Below the pieces are notes generated by a model. The model was not told the origin of the DNA, searched no databases, and saw only the letters and a program-made list of their open reading frames with translations. The translations under genes were made by a program, and so were the position numbers. From Aphidius gifuensis (taxonomy: Eukaryota > Arthropoda > Insecta > Hymenoptera > Braconidae): a stretch of 64,000 bases of DNA. The DNA lies in NCBI RefSeq assembly GCF_014905175.1, contig NC_057792.1:11573321-11637320 (forward strand), in the 5' to 3' direction. Below are positions 23,009 through 33,358 of the stretch, piece by piece (position 1 is the first letter of the stretch; the number at the start of each line of letters is the position of its first letter).

Positions 23009-24001
23009 TTGAATTTAAGAAACTTGATGAAAATTCAGAATACACAACACAGCCTCTTTTTGAAAATGAATCAGTGGTTAGTATGAAATTATATTTATCA
23101 AATAAAAAATTTAACTAGTATTTTTAAAAATATCTAATAATATACAACAAAAGTTTATGATAATTACACAATATATATACATATATTTTTATTAATTGGT
23201 GATTCAGAACATGGAAGTAGATGTCTCAATTGATGAGCCTCCATGTATCCATTTAAATAAAATATATCAGCCACTTGAACAAACTATAGATTCACCAGCT
23301 CAAATAAATTATAATGATAATGAAATATCAGCAGCAGATTTATCAACTTTAGAATCAACAAACTGGCTGAATGATAAAGTAATTTTTTAAATTAATTTAA
23401 AGAATAATATTTAAAAATCAATTTATTACTAGTTGATAACTTCAATCCACATTTTTTGTTTACAGATTATAAATAAATATTTTCAATTAATCATGGAAAC
23501 AGATTCAGAATTAATTTATTCAATGAATTCTTTTTTTTATAAAAAGCTGGAAAATTCAAGTTATGACGAAATAAAAAGATGGACTAAAAAGGTATTATAT
23601 TTATCTGTTATTTTTTTTTAACATTAGTTATTTATTTATTTGTTTATTTTTTTGCATAAGCAATTTATAATTTTAAAAATATTTTCCTAGGTCAATATTT
23701 TTTCAAAAAAATTTATACTCATACCTATACACTTACGTGACCACTGAGCAGTTTGTATTTTGAATATTGCTTGCAAAATGATCTTGTATTACGACAGTCA
23801 AGGTCGTGAAAATCAAGGAATTTTAAATGTAAGTACTCCAGCATATTTCAATTTAATTTTTTTTAAATAATACATGTTCAGATTTATAATTTTACAATAA
23901 ATTGTTTGCCATTATTTTTTTTAGACAATCTATCAATTTGTGGGTAATGAATATCATGAGAGACATAAGAATTCCTGTTATTGATGAATTAATTAACTAA
24001 T

Positions 24002-24032
<31 letters not shown>

Positions 24033-24967
24033 TTCAAATTTACGATCGTTAGTATAATTTTTTTATTAATAGACAATAATAGATTGAATATATTAAATTC
24101 TAGGACATACCCATGCAAACAAATTTTTGGGATTGTGGAGTTTATATTTGCATGTATGCATTATACGTTTGTAAAAATTATACTTACAATTTTACTGATA
24201 AAAATATGCCTGCAATAAGAGCACAAATAAAAAGGGAAATACTTGACAATAAAATTCAAGTACCTGCTCCAGTTAAAAATACAATAGTTTTAAAAACAGC
24301 TCATAAAAATGTACTTCTTTATGAGTCTGCAAAATGTAGCCAAGCCAGTGTTGAATTCCCTGAAGATAGAAGAAATGCTCAATGCACTGCAATTGCTACT
24401 TATGCTATTGCAGCATTGAGTATTTACGACCATTCAAGTATTACTCAGAGTATTATGAACAGCATAATTAAACAGGGTGATGAATATTATGTAAGTTGCA
24501 GAAAACACTTCCCAAATAGTCATCGTTATCTTGCATCAGACGAATTATTAACACGAATTATTATTGATGATAAATTTATTGATATAGACATAAATCAACT
24601 GCCTATGGAGGGTACTTTCAATAAAACATGTGAGAGTGAATTACTTTTAACTTTAAAAAATTGTATTAATATATGCAAATCAGATTTTAAAAAATGGGGT
24701 TTCTTATTTATGGGTCATTCGAAAACAGTTGCTTTCACTGTTAAATCATTGTCTGATGGATTTTTAAAAGAACCATCTTTCTTTTTATTCAATTCACATC
24801 GTGTTGATAAAGATAATAAGTCAATTAAAACATCTAATTTACAAGCTGGTTCATCAAGATTATTTTTGTGTCGGTCAATAAATTCATTAATTAAATTGTT
24901 GCTGCTTGAACATAATATAGATAATTCAATATGGCAAGTTTATCCAATTAAAGTTGAAGAAAAATAA
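23009..24967 (+). pseudogene. Ulp1-type (C48) SUMO protease plus herpesvirus-tegument-protease-like domain
   Basis: Exons can be read at 23009-23076, 23207-23377, 23466-23590, 23691-23828, about 23926-23985 and 24110-24967, joined by GT-AG introns. The first domain starts STLESTNWLNDK and contains the catalytic His in RDH, then an in-frame TGA where the usual Trp codon stands (23744-23746), a YYDSQG aspartate region and the catalytic Cys in NFWDCGVYICMYA. The second domain (from about 24310) reads RRNAQCTAIATYAIAAL, IIKQGDEYYVSC and YLASDELLTR, ending with FFLFNSHR. This pattern resembles cysteine proteases of the herpesvirus large tegument (C76) type; in that family the last motif normally has Asp, here Asn. 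Same strand and spacing suggest one gene with the upstream transposase. Confidence 0.6.
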
Positions 24968-26353
24968 ATTTAATATTTTTTTAATTGTTTATTATTGACT
25001 TCAATGATTATTAGATTTGTAATTATATAAATGATTTATTTAAAAAAAAAAAATATATATATAGATATATATATGTATGTGTGTTTATATGTAATGTTTA
25101 ATCAAAAATATATGCACGAAAAACATTACTTATTCAAATAAAATGTTAACAGTAAATTAAAGTATTATATTAAAAGTTGTTTATCAGTTGAATTTTTTAT
25201 TAATTATTTCAATAGTTAATTTATGATGCAAAAAAAAAAAAAATATATAATATACATTTTTAAAGAAATAAATATTAAAAAAAAGTTATTCTTCAAAGTT
25301 ATTGTGGTATTTAATAATTAAAGTTTTGAGAAATGAAGAAGTTGGTGCGATTAATTATCTTGATTAATTTTTTTTTTTATATGCAATTTTTGTTTGATAA
25401 TTAAATTCATTTGAATCAATTACCATATTTTTTAATAATCACAATTACTTGAACATTACTTTGAGTGATTATAAATTAAAAAAAAAAAAAACTTTATGAA
25501 TACTGAAGATACTTTAATTGCCATATCAATTGTAATATAAAATAAATTTATTGAATATAAAAAAAAAATAAACATAAATCACTGATAATACCATAAATTG
25601 TTGATGGCTTTGGAAGATCTCTTCACCAGTGTAAACTCACGCTTTATATTTTTCTACTTCCAGATTTACCTGAAAAATAATTTATTCATTGATTGGGGAA
25701 AAAAAAAAAACAAGTAAAAAATTATTTTATTAATTGAACAGAAATGAAAAAGTTATGTCTCAGTACTTTACATACATTTATCATTGAACATGATTAACAG
25801 CAAGTATATGATCACCAACATTAAGTGTTTTACTACGATAAAAATCTTGTTGTGATTTATCATTTGTTGTATTATTATTATTATTACTATTGATAGCTGA
25901 ATTGTTGTTTTTGTTAATATATCAACTTGTATTACAATCTAAATTTGGCATACTATCAAAACGATTTTATTGGTTGTTGTTGTTGATCAAATGAATATCT
26001 AGACATTCTCGTCTCTTTGCAGGTGTTGGACTTGTTCTTGATAATGGTGGCATCATTGTTTTTTTACTAGTTAAACATGAAAATGAATGTCTTTTTTTTG
26101 ATGGTGTCTGTTTTCATAATCTATCATTATTAAATTTAATAAAGCAATAATCATATTGTTGTTGATCATGATGATGATGATAATATACTGCAATCGTAAT
26201 CATCAATATCATAACCATAATTTATGAAGTTTTCATCAACAGCAGTAGTAGTAGTAGTATTGGCTATTTTAATCTATAAATAATATTATAAAATAAATTA
26301 TTATTATATTTGAAAAATAAAATAAAAATAAAAATGACATTTACCTCTTTGTC
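24968..26353. other. AT-rich stretch, no gene recognised
   Basis: A/T runs, (TA)n near 25055-25075 and simple ATG/ATC repeats near 26160-26190. Minus-strand scraps around 25780-26110 have some protein-like composition (for example KSNTCKETRMSRYSF) but are broken throughout. Nothing can be named. Confidence 0.4.
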
Positions 26354-26797
26354 CTAAATATTAATAGTACCATTGACCTTTGACATTCTTACTTCAATAT
26401 TTTTTAATAAAAATGGTTTTTTTTTTAATGCATTGCTTCGCTTGCGGAATTTATCAGTAATTGCTGGATAATTGTTGTCATAATTATCTTCATCATCTTC
26501 ATCATCGTCATTACCCTCATCATCAAAAATTTCAACTATAAATATACTATCCATTAGCAATATATTTTTCACTTCTAGCGAGATTCTTTTCAATTATTTC
26601 TTCAAGTAATGCATAACTATTTAATTTCACTGATCTTTTTGATTTTAAATTTTCTTTTTTTTCACGATATAAATGATTACTTGATTGATCAGCATTTAAG
26701 GATTTATCTTTATTATCATCATCATATTTTTCCAGTTTTTTATGCCCATGTTCTAATGATGACACCAGCTTTGAGTAACTATAAAAAAATATATTGA
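26354..26797 (-). pseudogene. Acidic/basic low-complexity exon pieces next to the helicase fragment
   Basis: Two overlapping minus-strand frames: one reads SSLEHGHKKLEKYDDDNK and KLNSYALLEEIIEKNLARS, the other ends in an acidic run (DDEGNDDDEDDEDNYDN). An intron separates them from the helicase piece. They may be the next exons of the same captured gene, but the helicase C-terminal motifs are missing here, so the join is doubtful. Confidence 0.3.
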
Positions 26798-26851
26798 GAA
26801 TATAAATTATTTATACAAGTAAATGGTAAAAGAAAATTTTAAAAATAAAAC

Positions 26852-28170
26852 CTACATGGTTGGTTTAATTTGATTTAAAATCATTTTTCTTTGATCATGA
26901 TACGGTGTAATTACACTGATACTTGGTGAATTTCCTTGCTCATATTTTTTTGAAAGATTATTGATTAAAAGATCAAGTAATTTGATGATAATCTTTGCTT
27001 CATTTATATTTGAAAATGAGGTAACACTTTGTGGTGACTCATGATGCAGTAATTTATATGAAACAATTGGAAGGGTTAAAACGTTTGCAGCATTTTTAAT
27101 TGTTTGGCCACGAAGAAATTTTATCAATCATTCTGTATTGGACGTCCAACATTTGTATTGGATTTACTGAAGAGAATTTTTTAAAGTACTTTTGTGCACG
27201 TGAAAATAACGATAAATCCAAACCATAAGATTTCGCTCTTCCTTGAAACAAAAAAATAAATGAAATATTTATTAATAAATATTTTTTTTTAAAATTTATT
27301 ATTAATAATCTAAATATACATACACGTGAAATAACTGTTGGTGGTAGTTGTTGTGGATCACCAACGAGAATCAATTTTTCCACCCCAAGTATCAGTGGAA
27401 TTAAACTTTCAATTTCGACAAATTGTCCAGCTTCATCAATTATACAAACTGGTACTCGTAATTTATTACCATGAATATTTCCATTTGTGTTGTGAAAGAT
27501 GAAGTTAATGTTGATGCAATTACATCTGCATTATTGAGAATATCTTCTTCCAAATTACCAAGGGTTACATTTGACGTCACAGATAAATGATATATTTTAT
27601 GATGAAGCGCAAGATTTGATAAAGATACTCTGTGAACTCTTGGATCCATTTTTTCAAGTCTACTAACTCGTACAATATTTAATGAAATATCTTTCTTTTC
27701 AAGATCACTTGCTGCATCTAACAGTTAATCGTTAAATCTTAATGACATTTGGATCTGGATCATCAACTGTTTTAACAACATCAGCAACAATTTTTGTCAT
27801 TCAATTTTTGTTCAAATGTCAATGGTAATATTGTACTGACATCTCCATTACACATACTGTAACCAGAAAAATTTGGCTCAATTATTGATAAGAATAATGA
27901 TGAATCTGGTAATTCAACAAGAGCTCTTACCACTCTTAAATTTTGTTGAGTTAATTGTTGAATTTGAGCTTCATATAATGATCAATTATTATTATTATTT
28001 TGAACAACAGTTTCATTATTAATTGATTGTGAACCAAGTGACATAACATTATCAATTTTAAATTCCATTTGAGAATTTAATACTTGTGTTGGTGTCGTAG
28101 GATCATCTGTCGTTTCCATAGCTATATCTAATTTCTCCAACATTAGCAATTTCAGTATTATTTATTATAA
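26852..28170 (-). pseudogene. SETX: Sen1/senataxin-type SF1 helicase fragment
   Basis: Read right to left: a broken stretch NLRVVRALVELPDSSLF (about 27920), MDPRVHRVSLSNLALHH (27649), NADVIASTLTSS (helicase motif near 27520), EKLILVGDPQQLPPTV (27383), GLDLSLFSRAQKYFKKF and MLDVQYRM (27130-27240), then SISVITPYHDQRKMIL (26870). These are the ordered motifs of Upf1-like helicases of the Sen1/senataxin group, which unwind RNA-DNA hybrids. The Walker A segment and the last motif (VDAFQG type) are missing, an intron of about 90 bp remains near 27250-27330, and frames shift several times. The subfamily is inferred from GLDLSLFSRAQ and the flanking context. Confidence 0.7.
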
Positions 28171-28182
28171 ATTCATCATTGG

Positions 28183-28643
28183 ACTAATTGTTTGTGAAAT
28201 ATATTCAAGACGACCACGTTAATGGGTAATCTTCTTCCATCTTTTGATGTGCATGATTTACATTTTTTACAATGTTTATTTTCTTGTGATGACCATTTAT
28301 CACAACGTTTACAATATTTATAACCATCTTGTTCTGATAATTTGATTAAATTTAATGGTAAATTTGTAAATATTCTAACTGGTGAACCAAATTTTCTTCC
28401 TTCATCATTATTTATAAACAATAGATGATTATCAGAGTCAACTTTATAATCAGCCATTTTAAGTGCTTTTGAACCACCATCAATACCTGAAGGATTTGCT
28501 TTCATTTTCATTGCTGGTTCCATAAAATATGGAAATATAAAATATTTTTAACGATGATTCATCATCAAGTTTGTTCCAGCTTTTATGGAGATCAGATATT
28601 GTCTTAATTGTTTGTGAAATATATTCAAGACGACCACGTTAAT
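28183..28643 (-). pseudogene. ZCCHC4: ZCCHC4-like gene fragment (minus-strand copy), flanked by a 40-bp direct repeat
   Basis: The frame reads RLEYISQTIKTISDLHKSW, KIF..., MEPAMKMK, MADYKVDSDNHLLFI, then YKYCKRCDKWSSQENKHCKK and CKSCTSKDGRR. These are the junction of the methyltransferase domain and the Cys-rich zinc-binding region of ZCCHC4. One frame break lies near 28545. A 40-bp segment (about 28185-28225) repeats at about 28603-28643, so the start of the fragment has been copied onto its own end, replacing the rest of the zinc region. It continues further into the zinc region than the inverted partner at 13240. Confidence 0.75.
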
Positions 28644-29075
28644 GTCCCAACAACATCACGTGGTTTAACATCTCTTCCAAGACCAGCATAATCAACTTCA
28701 AGTTGTGATTTTTTTGATCCAATTTACTATGAATAATGTCAGCATAAACAGTTTCAATAATAAGATCTTCTAAATCACGTACATTTTGAATATCAAACTT
28801 TTCTAATAATTCTGAATATGGTATACATTTTGATTTTTCAGCCAATGTTACAATTATCAAATGTTGAAGTTTTTTTTTGTTGTACAGGTGTTAGCTTTAA
28901 ATAATTATCAATATTTTTTAAATAATCTTTGTATGTACCATATGCAAATAGATTAAGAGTATTCTAATATTTAGCATGTGGACTATTATCAAGTTCTTTG
29001 ATATTTGGCATATCTAATAATTCACCAAATACATGAACACCTGGTGTTTCAATAACTTGTTTTATTCATCATTAT
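28644..29075 (-). pseudogene. COPS7: COP9 signalosome subunit 7 (COPS7) fragment
   Basis: Minus-strand frames read [19 protein letters not shown] near 29050, AYGTYKDYLKNIDNYLKL near 28940, IIVTLAEKSKCIPYSELLEK at 28860 and then NVRDLEDLIIETVYADIIH. These are the PCI-domain segments of subunit 7 of the COP9 signalosome, in correct order. Frame breaks occur at about 28865 and 28975, and the frame drifts after HSKLDQKN near 28720. It directly adjoins the ZCCHC4 repeat on one side and the carnitine carrier fragment on the other. Confidence 0.8.
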
Positions 29076-29164
29076 CAATAACTTGTATGTTCCTTCAGGT
29101 GCTACAACAACAAATATAATTAATATAATTAACCAAATAATATTGTTTTTTTTAATTATAATAA

Positions 29165-29560
29165 TTACCAGCTTGGAATCGACTCTTTAAAACATCAGGT
29201 GGCATAGCAACAATCCAATTTGTAATACCAGCACATCCACCAGCAAATATTGTTGGTATATCTTGAAATAAATTATGCAATGATTAATTAGTTAATTAAT
29301 TAATTAATTGATAATTAAAATTATTCAATTATTTACCTCTTAATAATATTAGTCCAGTTCTTTTGTATATACTACGTATACCACCTTGTTTATACAATTT
29401 TTTTGCACAATCAACAGGTCCATTGTAAGTTGAGGTTCCTTGATTGTGTTGAACTTGTAATAAACGTTTGATTCTTTCACCAGGTGCCAATATACTGTTG
29501 TAAATATACCACTGAATGCACCAGCATTAAATAATTGTATCAGAACCAGGAATAAAATTA
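29165..29560 (-). pseudogene. SLC25A20: Mitochondrial carnitine/acylcarnitine carrier (SLC25A20) fragment
   Basis: Two exon-like pieces: 29560-29340 reads [15 protein letters not shown] and [20 protein letters not shown] (with small shifts), and 29270-29170 reads [20 protein letters not shown] followed by KSRFQAG. They match the second and third repeats of the mitochondrial carrier fold of the carnitine/acylcarnitine translocase. An intron-like AT gap lies between them. The rest of the protein is absent. Start codon and transmembrane segments 1-2 are not found. Confidence 0.75.
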
Positions 29561-29887
29561 TATTTTATTTTGACAGTTGTATATTAACACAACATAACCA
29601 ACAAAATGATAAACAATATTTTTTTACACTAAATAAATTATAAATACGGAATGAAACTGAATTGAACCAGATGCTGCTGTCAAGTTTTGACAGGTGACGA
29701 CATTTTTTTTCCTGTCATGTCTTCTTTCTTTTTTTTTTTAATTGCTCTTCTTTTCTTTTTAACCGAAGCTCACCGAATTTTAAAAGTGCACACCACGCAT
29801 GCGCATTTATTCCCACTCTTGTTTTATGACAAATAGTGGGGATAGACCAGCTATGACGCGTGAACTAACATTGGTAAATTTCACTTT
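29561..29887. other. Junction DNA between the host-gene block and copy C
   Basis: AT-rich sequence with no gene. The match to the Polinton polymerase begins at about 29888 (AGCAACTATAGTTC). Confidence 0.4.
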
Positions 29888-30687
29888 AGCAACTATAGTT
29901 CTTTTCTTTTTTTTTATTGATAAACATGTTACAATAGAGCGTGGCAAACATAAATATAGAGTTCCAGAGCACCGCGAGCCTTTTTTGTTATGTGGTGCGG
30001 GACACTACCACCAGTCGTTGATTTCAATACAACCAAGTTAATAGTAAATAGATCGTTAGCATGTACAGGATCATTACTTTGACAAATGCTACTTACAATC
30101 TCCCATAAACGTTCAAATGTAAAATTTTTGGCGGGTGTCAAGTGAGTATGCGCCTCAGAGTTCATAGAAGGGGTTTTGAAACTGAGAATAACTCGATCAC
30201 GCGCATTATTTGAATAATTTCTGATCAGCTTGTGTACTTCTGCAAATGCTTCTTCAATCCATGTTTCAACTACAGTATTTTCCGGTATTTCTTTCTCTTT
30301 AAAATTTATCAAATGTTTATTTAAATTATATTTTGCCACAAATGTCTGTGTTTCATCAACAATATCTATACGCTGAAAATTATTATCACTACCACCACCT
30401 GTTTGTAAAATCTCACTTAAATGATGTTGTTGTAATGGCGATTGCATGATTCGATTTATTATATCCCTATCGATAAAATTATCGTCAACTTCAACATCAT
30501 CCAAAAGAGGTTGTTGTTGTAAAACTTCAGATTCTTGTGGTACACGTAAATGTTGATCCAAATGCTCTTGTTGTAACCGCGGTTCTATAATATTGTTCGT
30601 TAAACTACCATCGACTAGACTATCAATAAAAAACTCACACTCTGCACTGTTATCAACTCCAACATCATCATCTAAAACACGCTTCAT
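29888..30687 (-). pseudogene. polB: Polinton DNA polymerase N-terminal part, copy C
   Basis: An open frame from ATG at 30687 is nearly identical to the first half of the copy A polymerase frame, including the acidic, Gln-rich N-terminus and the segment VETWIEEAFAEVHKLIRNYS. It leaves the copy A frame near 30000, where small deletions occur, and the polymerase similarity stops at 29888. The exonuclease and polymerase domains are absent here; the remaining C-terminal half is in copy B. Nucleotide identity to copy A is high, much higher than in copy B. Confidence 0.8.
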
Positions 30688-31165
30688 TTTTCAGCCACAA
30701 CTTGAAAAAAAGATCTTCACACTGCAGTGGTCACAGCAAAACTGATTTTTTTTCTAAATTTACCTGTTTCGTAAAATATTTTACCCGACAAAATTGAAAA
30801 TTTTTCTGGCCCTCTGGTGTGAAAAAATATATAACAAGAGAAATAACGAATTTTTTTTCTAAACAAAATTATATTTGATACCGGTAAAAAGAAAACGAAA
30901 ATATGGTGTAACCTGAAAAATTTTTAACAATAACAAATATATCTGTAAAAAGAAGACAACAGGAAAAAGGTATACAAAATTTTTATTTATTTATTTATTT
31001 ATTAATTTTTTTTTTTTATATTTTTTCAATACCTGTAAAAAAAGACATACAAACAATTTATTTATTTATTGTTTTATTATTATTATATTTTTTCTATACA
31101 ATAATACCTGTAAAAAAGACATACAAACAATTTTATTTATTTACAAATGGGTTTATTATTATTAT

Positions 31166-33358
31166 TTAATCTATCAATTGGGCACAGCGTTCACAATGAC
31201 CAAATTCATTGACAATGGGTTCTCCACCACAGAGATCGCATTTTACGTGACTCAATGATTCTTCGAGCTCACGTATTTGATTTTGTAAACATTTTATTCT
31301 ATCATCTACAAGTTGTTGTCGTTTTTCAAAAATTGGATTGGGTATTGGTGATGGATGTGGGTAATGCGGTTGTTCACCCATCTGCCATTTTTCATGACAG
31401 CCTTTACAAAATTGGTGATGGGGCGTTGCTGCTTTATTAGGACATTGATATCCCTCGCAGTCAACGCAGAAATCTGTAATATCTACAGACTCATTTTTTG
31501 GCTTTGACGACCCTGCTTTAGGTCGATATTGATGTTCTTCGTCATATTTTTCAGCAACATTATTATCATTCATAATAGTGGGAGGGTCTGAAGACGAAGA
31601 CGATGACCCCGATGACGATGATGATGACGAAGACGTTGACGATTGGCTCAATATAACCACGTCATCTACCATACAAAAAATATATATGATTAATATTATT
31701 ATCATTATTATATTTTAAAATTTTTTTATTTATTTATAAAATATTTACCTTCATCATCATCTACGGCTATCATTTTTTTTCCGTGTTTCCCGGATCGAAT
31801 AGGTAATACTGGATCCTTTTTTTTTGTATTGTCATCTTTACTGTGTTCTGTAATAAAAAAATATATATGATTAATATTATTATCATTATTATATTTTAAA
31901 ATTTTTTTATTTATTTATAAAATATTTACCTTCATCATCATCTACGGCTATTATTTTTTTTCCGTGTTTCCCGGATCGAATAGGTAATACTGGATCCTCT
32001 TTTTTTGTATTGTCATCTTTACTGTGTTCTGTAATAAAAAAATATATTTTATTATTATTATTACCATAAAATTTTTTCTATTTATTTATTTTATAAAATA
32101 TTTACCTTCATCATCATCTACGGCTATTATTTTTTTTCCGTGTTTCCCGGATCGAATAGGTAATACTGTTCCCTGTTTTTCAGTATTGTCATCTTTACTG
32201 CGTTCTGTAATAAAAAGAATATTTTATTTTTATTATTATTATTGTTATTACTATTATTATTATTATTATTGTTATTACTATTATTATTATTATTATTATT
32301 TTTACTACAAATATTTACCTTTTTGTTTTTTCTGTCCATTTTCTTCAAGAGCACTTTGTACTAGATCTGTAACATAAAATTATTATTATCATTATTATTA
32401 TTTTATAACATTCTATAACGCGTAAAAATATTATGAACAAAAAATATTTCACCTGCAAAAAACTTAACCAACTCCTCATCAATTGGTTCATTTTTTTTTA
32501 TCTCCAACTGTGCATTGGCAAACATAGCCGCTGCTGTTTCATATTCTCGGCCTGTGTCAACCATGTCATTTTTTTCAAGAGGTACATTTTCCCGTTCAGG
32601 CTCATTAACCGGGATTTCATTGTTTATCACAATTTCGTCAACCGGCATTTCAATGTCTATAAAAAGTATTGAAAAATTATTTATGGAAAATTTATTTGTT
32701 GAAAAAAAGTATTAAAAATTTTTTTTATTGAAAATTTATTTGTTAAAAATTTATTTGTTGAAAAAAAAGTATTGAAAATTTTTTTTTTATTGAAAATTTA
32801 TTTGTTAGAAAAGTATTAAAAATTTATTTTATTTATTTTTTAAAAAAAGTATTCAAAATTTATTTTATTTATTTTTTTAAAAAAGTATTCAAAATTTATT
32901 TTATTTATTAGTTAAGAAAAAAGTATCATTGAAAATTTATTTACCTAAAAACATCATATCATCCTCATCAGCCTTCTCAAAATCCTTCAACAGATCTTCT
33001 TCACACTGTGTTGAACTTTTTTCACTTGTTTGAGCACGTTTGTCATTAACTCTTTGTATGATTTTTTTAAACTGCACTTCTAATTCCGGATACTCTTCTA
33101 TATAGCGTATATCTGTCGGGTTACCGAGTAATTTATATCGAATAAAATCATGAAGTTCTCTATCTTTTTTGGGGAAATCTTTGAAAAACCCGGAGACCCA
33201 ATATCTGCGCGCAATTACAGTGCACTTTAAATTTTTTAGTTCACTCAACAGTTCAGGATATTTATAAATTTCATGTACCCATTTTTTACCATGGATATCT
33301 CCTACTTTTTTTTTTTACAACTAAGGTCAACTTCGTTGGTTTCAAGTGCGCGTTTCAT
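31166..33358 (-). pseudogene. Spliced Polinton gene, copy C, with triplicated 99-nt exon
   Basis: Exons correspond to those of 5629-7729: exon 1 about 33358-32941, exon 2 32656-32453 (204 nt against 384), exon 3 32366-32319 (48 nt against 153), three copies of exon 4 (32204-32106, 32028-31930, 31847-31749) and exon 5 31665-31166. All length changes are multiples of three and all introns stay phase 1. Exon 1 has one T fewer than copy A in the long T run near 33305, which breaks the frame after about 16 residues; this could be real or a homopolymer error. The Ser tract and Cys clusters (CVDCEGYQC, CKGC, CDLC, CERC) are kept. Confidence 0.6.
31749..32204 (-). repeat. Three tandem exon-intron units (about 180 bp each)
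   Basis: Units start at 31749, 31930 and 32106. Each holds a 99-nt exon coding a segment with PIRSGKHGKK and ending AVDDDE, plus an intron of about 80 bp. Exon and intron sequences are nearly identical between units, so the duplications are recent. Copy A has one full unit (6251-6349) and a related exon sharing only the 3' end (6419-6445). Confidence 0.75.

Noticed and set aside
32024..32377. Frame of 117 residues with Tyr/Cys repeats on the plus strand
   Set aside because: Antisense to duplicated exons and ATT-repeat introns.
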